Source: Acidobacteria bacterium RIFCSPLOWO2_12_FULL_66_21 | GTDB lineage: Bacteria > Acidobacteriota > Vicinamibacteria > Vicinamibacterales > 2-12-FULL-66-21 | Reading direction: 5' to 3' | Assembly (NCBI GenBank): GCA_001767455.1 | Contig: MELC01000075.1 | Coordinates: 62,001 to 126,000, forward strand | Length of the DNA: 64,000 nt | Shown: positions 63,645 to 64,000 of the stretch, piece by piece | How the letters are laid out: the number at the start of each line of letters is the position of its first letter | Numbering within the stretch: position 1 is the first letter of the stretch | Made by a program: the position numbers and the translations under genes | The notes under the pieces: model-generated | Database searches by the model: none | What the model was told of the DNA's origin: nothing | What the model saw: only the letters and a program-made list of their open reading frames with translations

Positions 63645-63773
63645 GCGTGCGAGATCGACGGCCGGAACGTGCATCATCTGGAGGGGAAAGCCAAAGGTCC
63701 GCAGCCTGGTGAAACAATCAACGAGAGTTGCAGAGTGCCTCGGCGCTTGCGCGCCTCCGCCGTGACCTACCAT
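63645..63773 (+). repeat. Direct repeat R2 (129 bp)
   Basis: Second copy of R1 (53913-54039), about 9.7 kb away. The flanks beyond the repeat do not match clearly. Lies in a 487-bp gap after the lipoprotein gene that otherwise shows no gene. Confidence 0.88.
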
Positions 63774-63903
63774 CCACGACGAACCATCAACGAGGGTCCG
63801 TTTTCCAGACGGTTGGAGTCTCATCGATGTTTAGAGTGGGCTGAGAACCAGACCCACGGGACCGCACGCCCCTCTGGCCGTCCCCATACTTCGATTCTTC
63901 GCG

Positions 63904-64000
63904 CTACGACAGTTCACCCAACACCGCGTCGTCCTGGTCGTAGGTGTCGATCGCGGTCTTCGCGTTGGTCGCCTTGAGGGCCTGTTCCAGGAGACGGATT
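63904..64000 (-). CDS. C-terminal end of an unidentified protein (cut by window edge)
   Basis: The last 31 residues are in view (IRLLEQALKATNAKTAIDTY, then DQDDAVLGELS and a stop). Too short to name; a helical C-terminus is likely. Confidence 0.4.
   Translation of the reverse strand, partial: IRLLEQALKATNAKTAIDTYDQDDAVLGELS

Overview
The window looks like a chromosomal segment of a GC-rich soil Acidobacteriota (Vicinamibacteria-like). This is an inference from gene content: an orphan MacB/FtsX-type permease of the acidobacterial duplicated type, an Asp-box sortilin-like propeller, kinases with WD40/PD40 sensor tails, many ECF sigma factors, and SpmAB in a lineage not known to sporulate. No rRNA or ribosomal protein gene is present to fix the taxonomy. 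There is no transposase, integrase, plasmid or phage gene, and no CRISPR array.

Layout. 1-1.7 kb: tail of an Fe-S/FAD D-lactate dehydrogenase and a lytic transglycosylase. 2.7-9.1 kb: a sugar-acid locus. A five-gene minus-strand operon (GntR regulator, SDR dehydrogenase, split UxaA-type dehydratase, hexuronate-type MFS importer) diverges from KDPG aldolase plus KDG kinase, with a near-consensus promoter and FadR-type operator dyads between them. 9.1-29.2 kb: bounded by two inverted copies of a structured 140-bp repeat. It holds ctaA, an AAA/DUF4143 ATPase, a sortilin-like protein, a mosaic of gene fragments (15.5-18.2 kb), a TPR protein, an S9 peptidase, an OPT transporter coupled to PepT, a truncated GAF gene, a truncated Ser/Thr kinase and its sigma factor. 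29-36 kb: SpmAB, an MBL hydrolase, the orphan permease, and an ECF / anti-sigma-like / STN cassette. 36-42 kb: tRNA-Asn, OsmC, membrane proteins, and a phospholipid-headgroup pair (nucleotidyltransferase plus a flippase-like/CDP-alcohol transferase fusion). 41.9-44.8 kb: the conserved recR, ybaB, dnaX, SRP RNA block. 45-49.7 kb: Tat-exported FAD oxidase, tungstate-binding-like lipoprotein, NmrA protein. 49.9-52.9 kb: tRNA-Ser(GGA), then a small accessory stretch whose far edge carries an 18-bp copy of part of that tRNA. 53-64 kb: an unknown gene pair, a sigma factor ORF fused to the tail of groEL, secreted proteins, and a TPR-CHAT protease-like protein facing its own sigma / anti-sigma pair.

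The most unusual global feature is the number of genes cut by clean junctions and joined to unrelated partial genes (near 16.74, 17.40, 26.46, 51.06, 51.40 and 54.92 kb). It comes together with several dispersed repeats: inverted 140 bp, direct 127 bp, duplicated 55-bp leaders, an 18-bp tRNA piece, and heptamer tandem repeats in at least seven intergenic gaps. Either the genome is rearranging actively without visible transposases, or the assembly contains chimeric joins. The sequence alone cannot decide between these.
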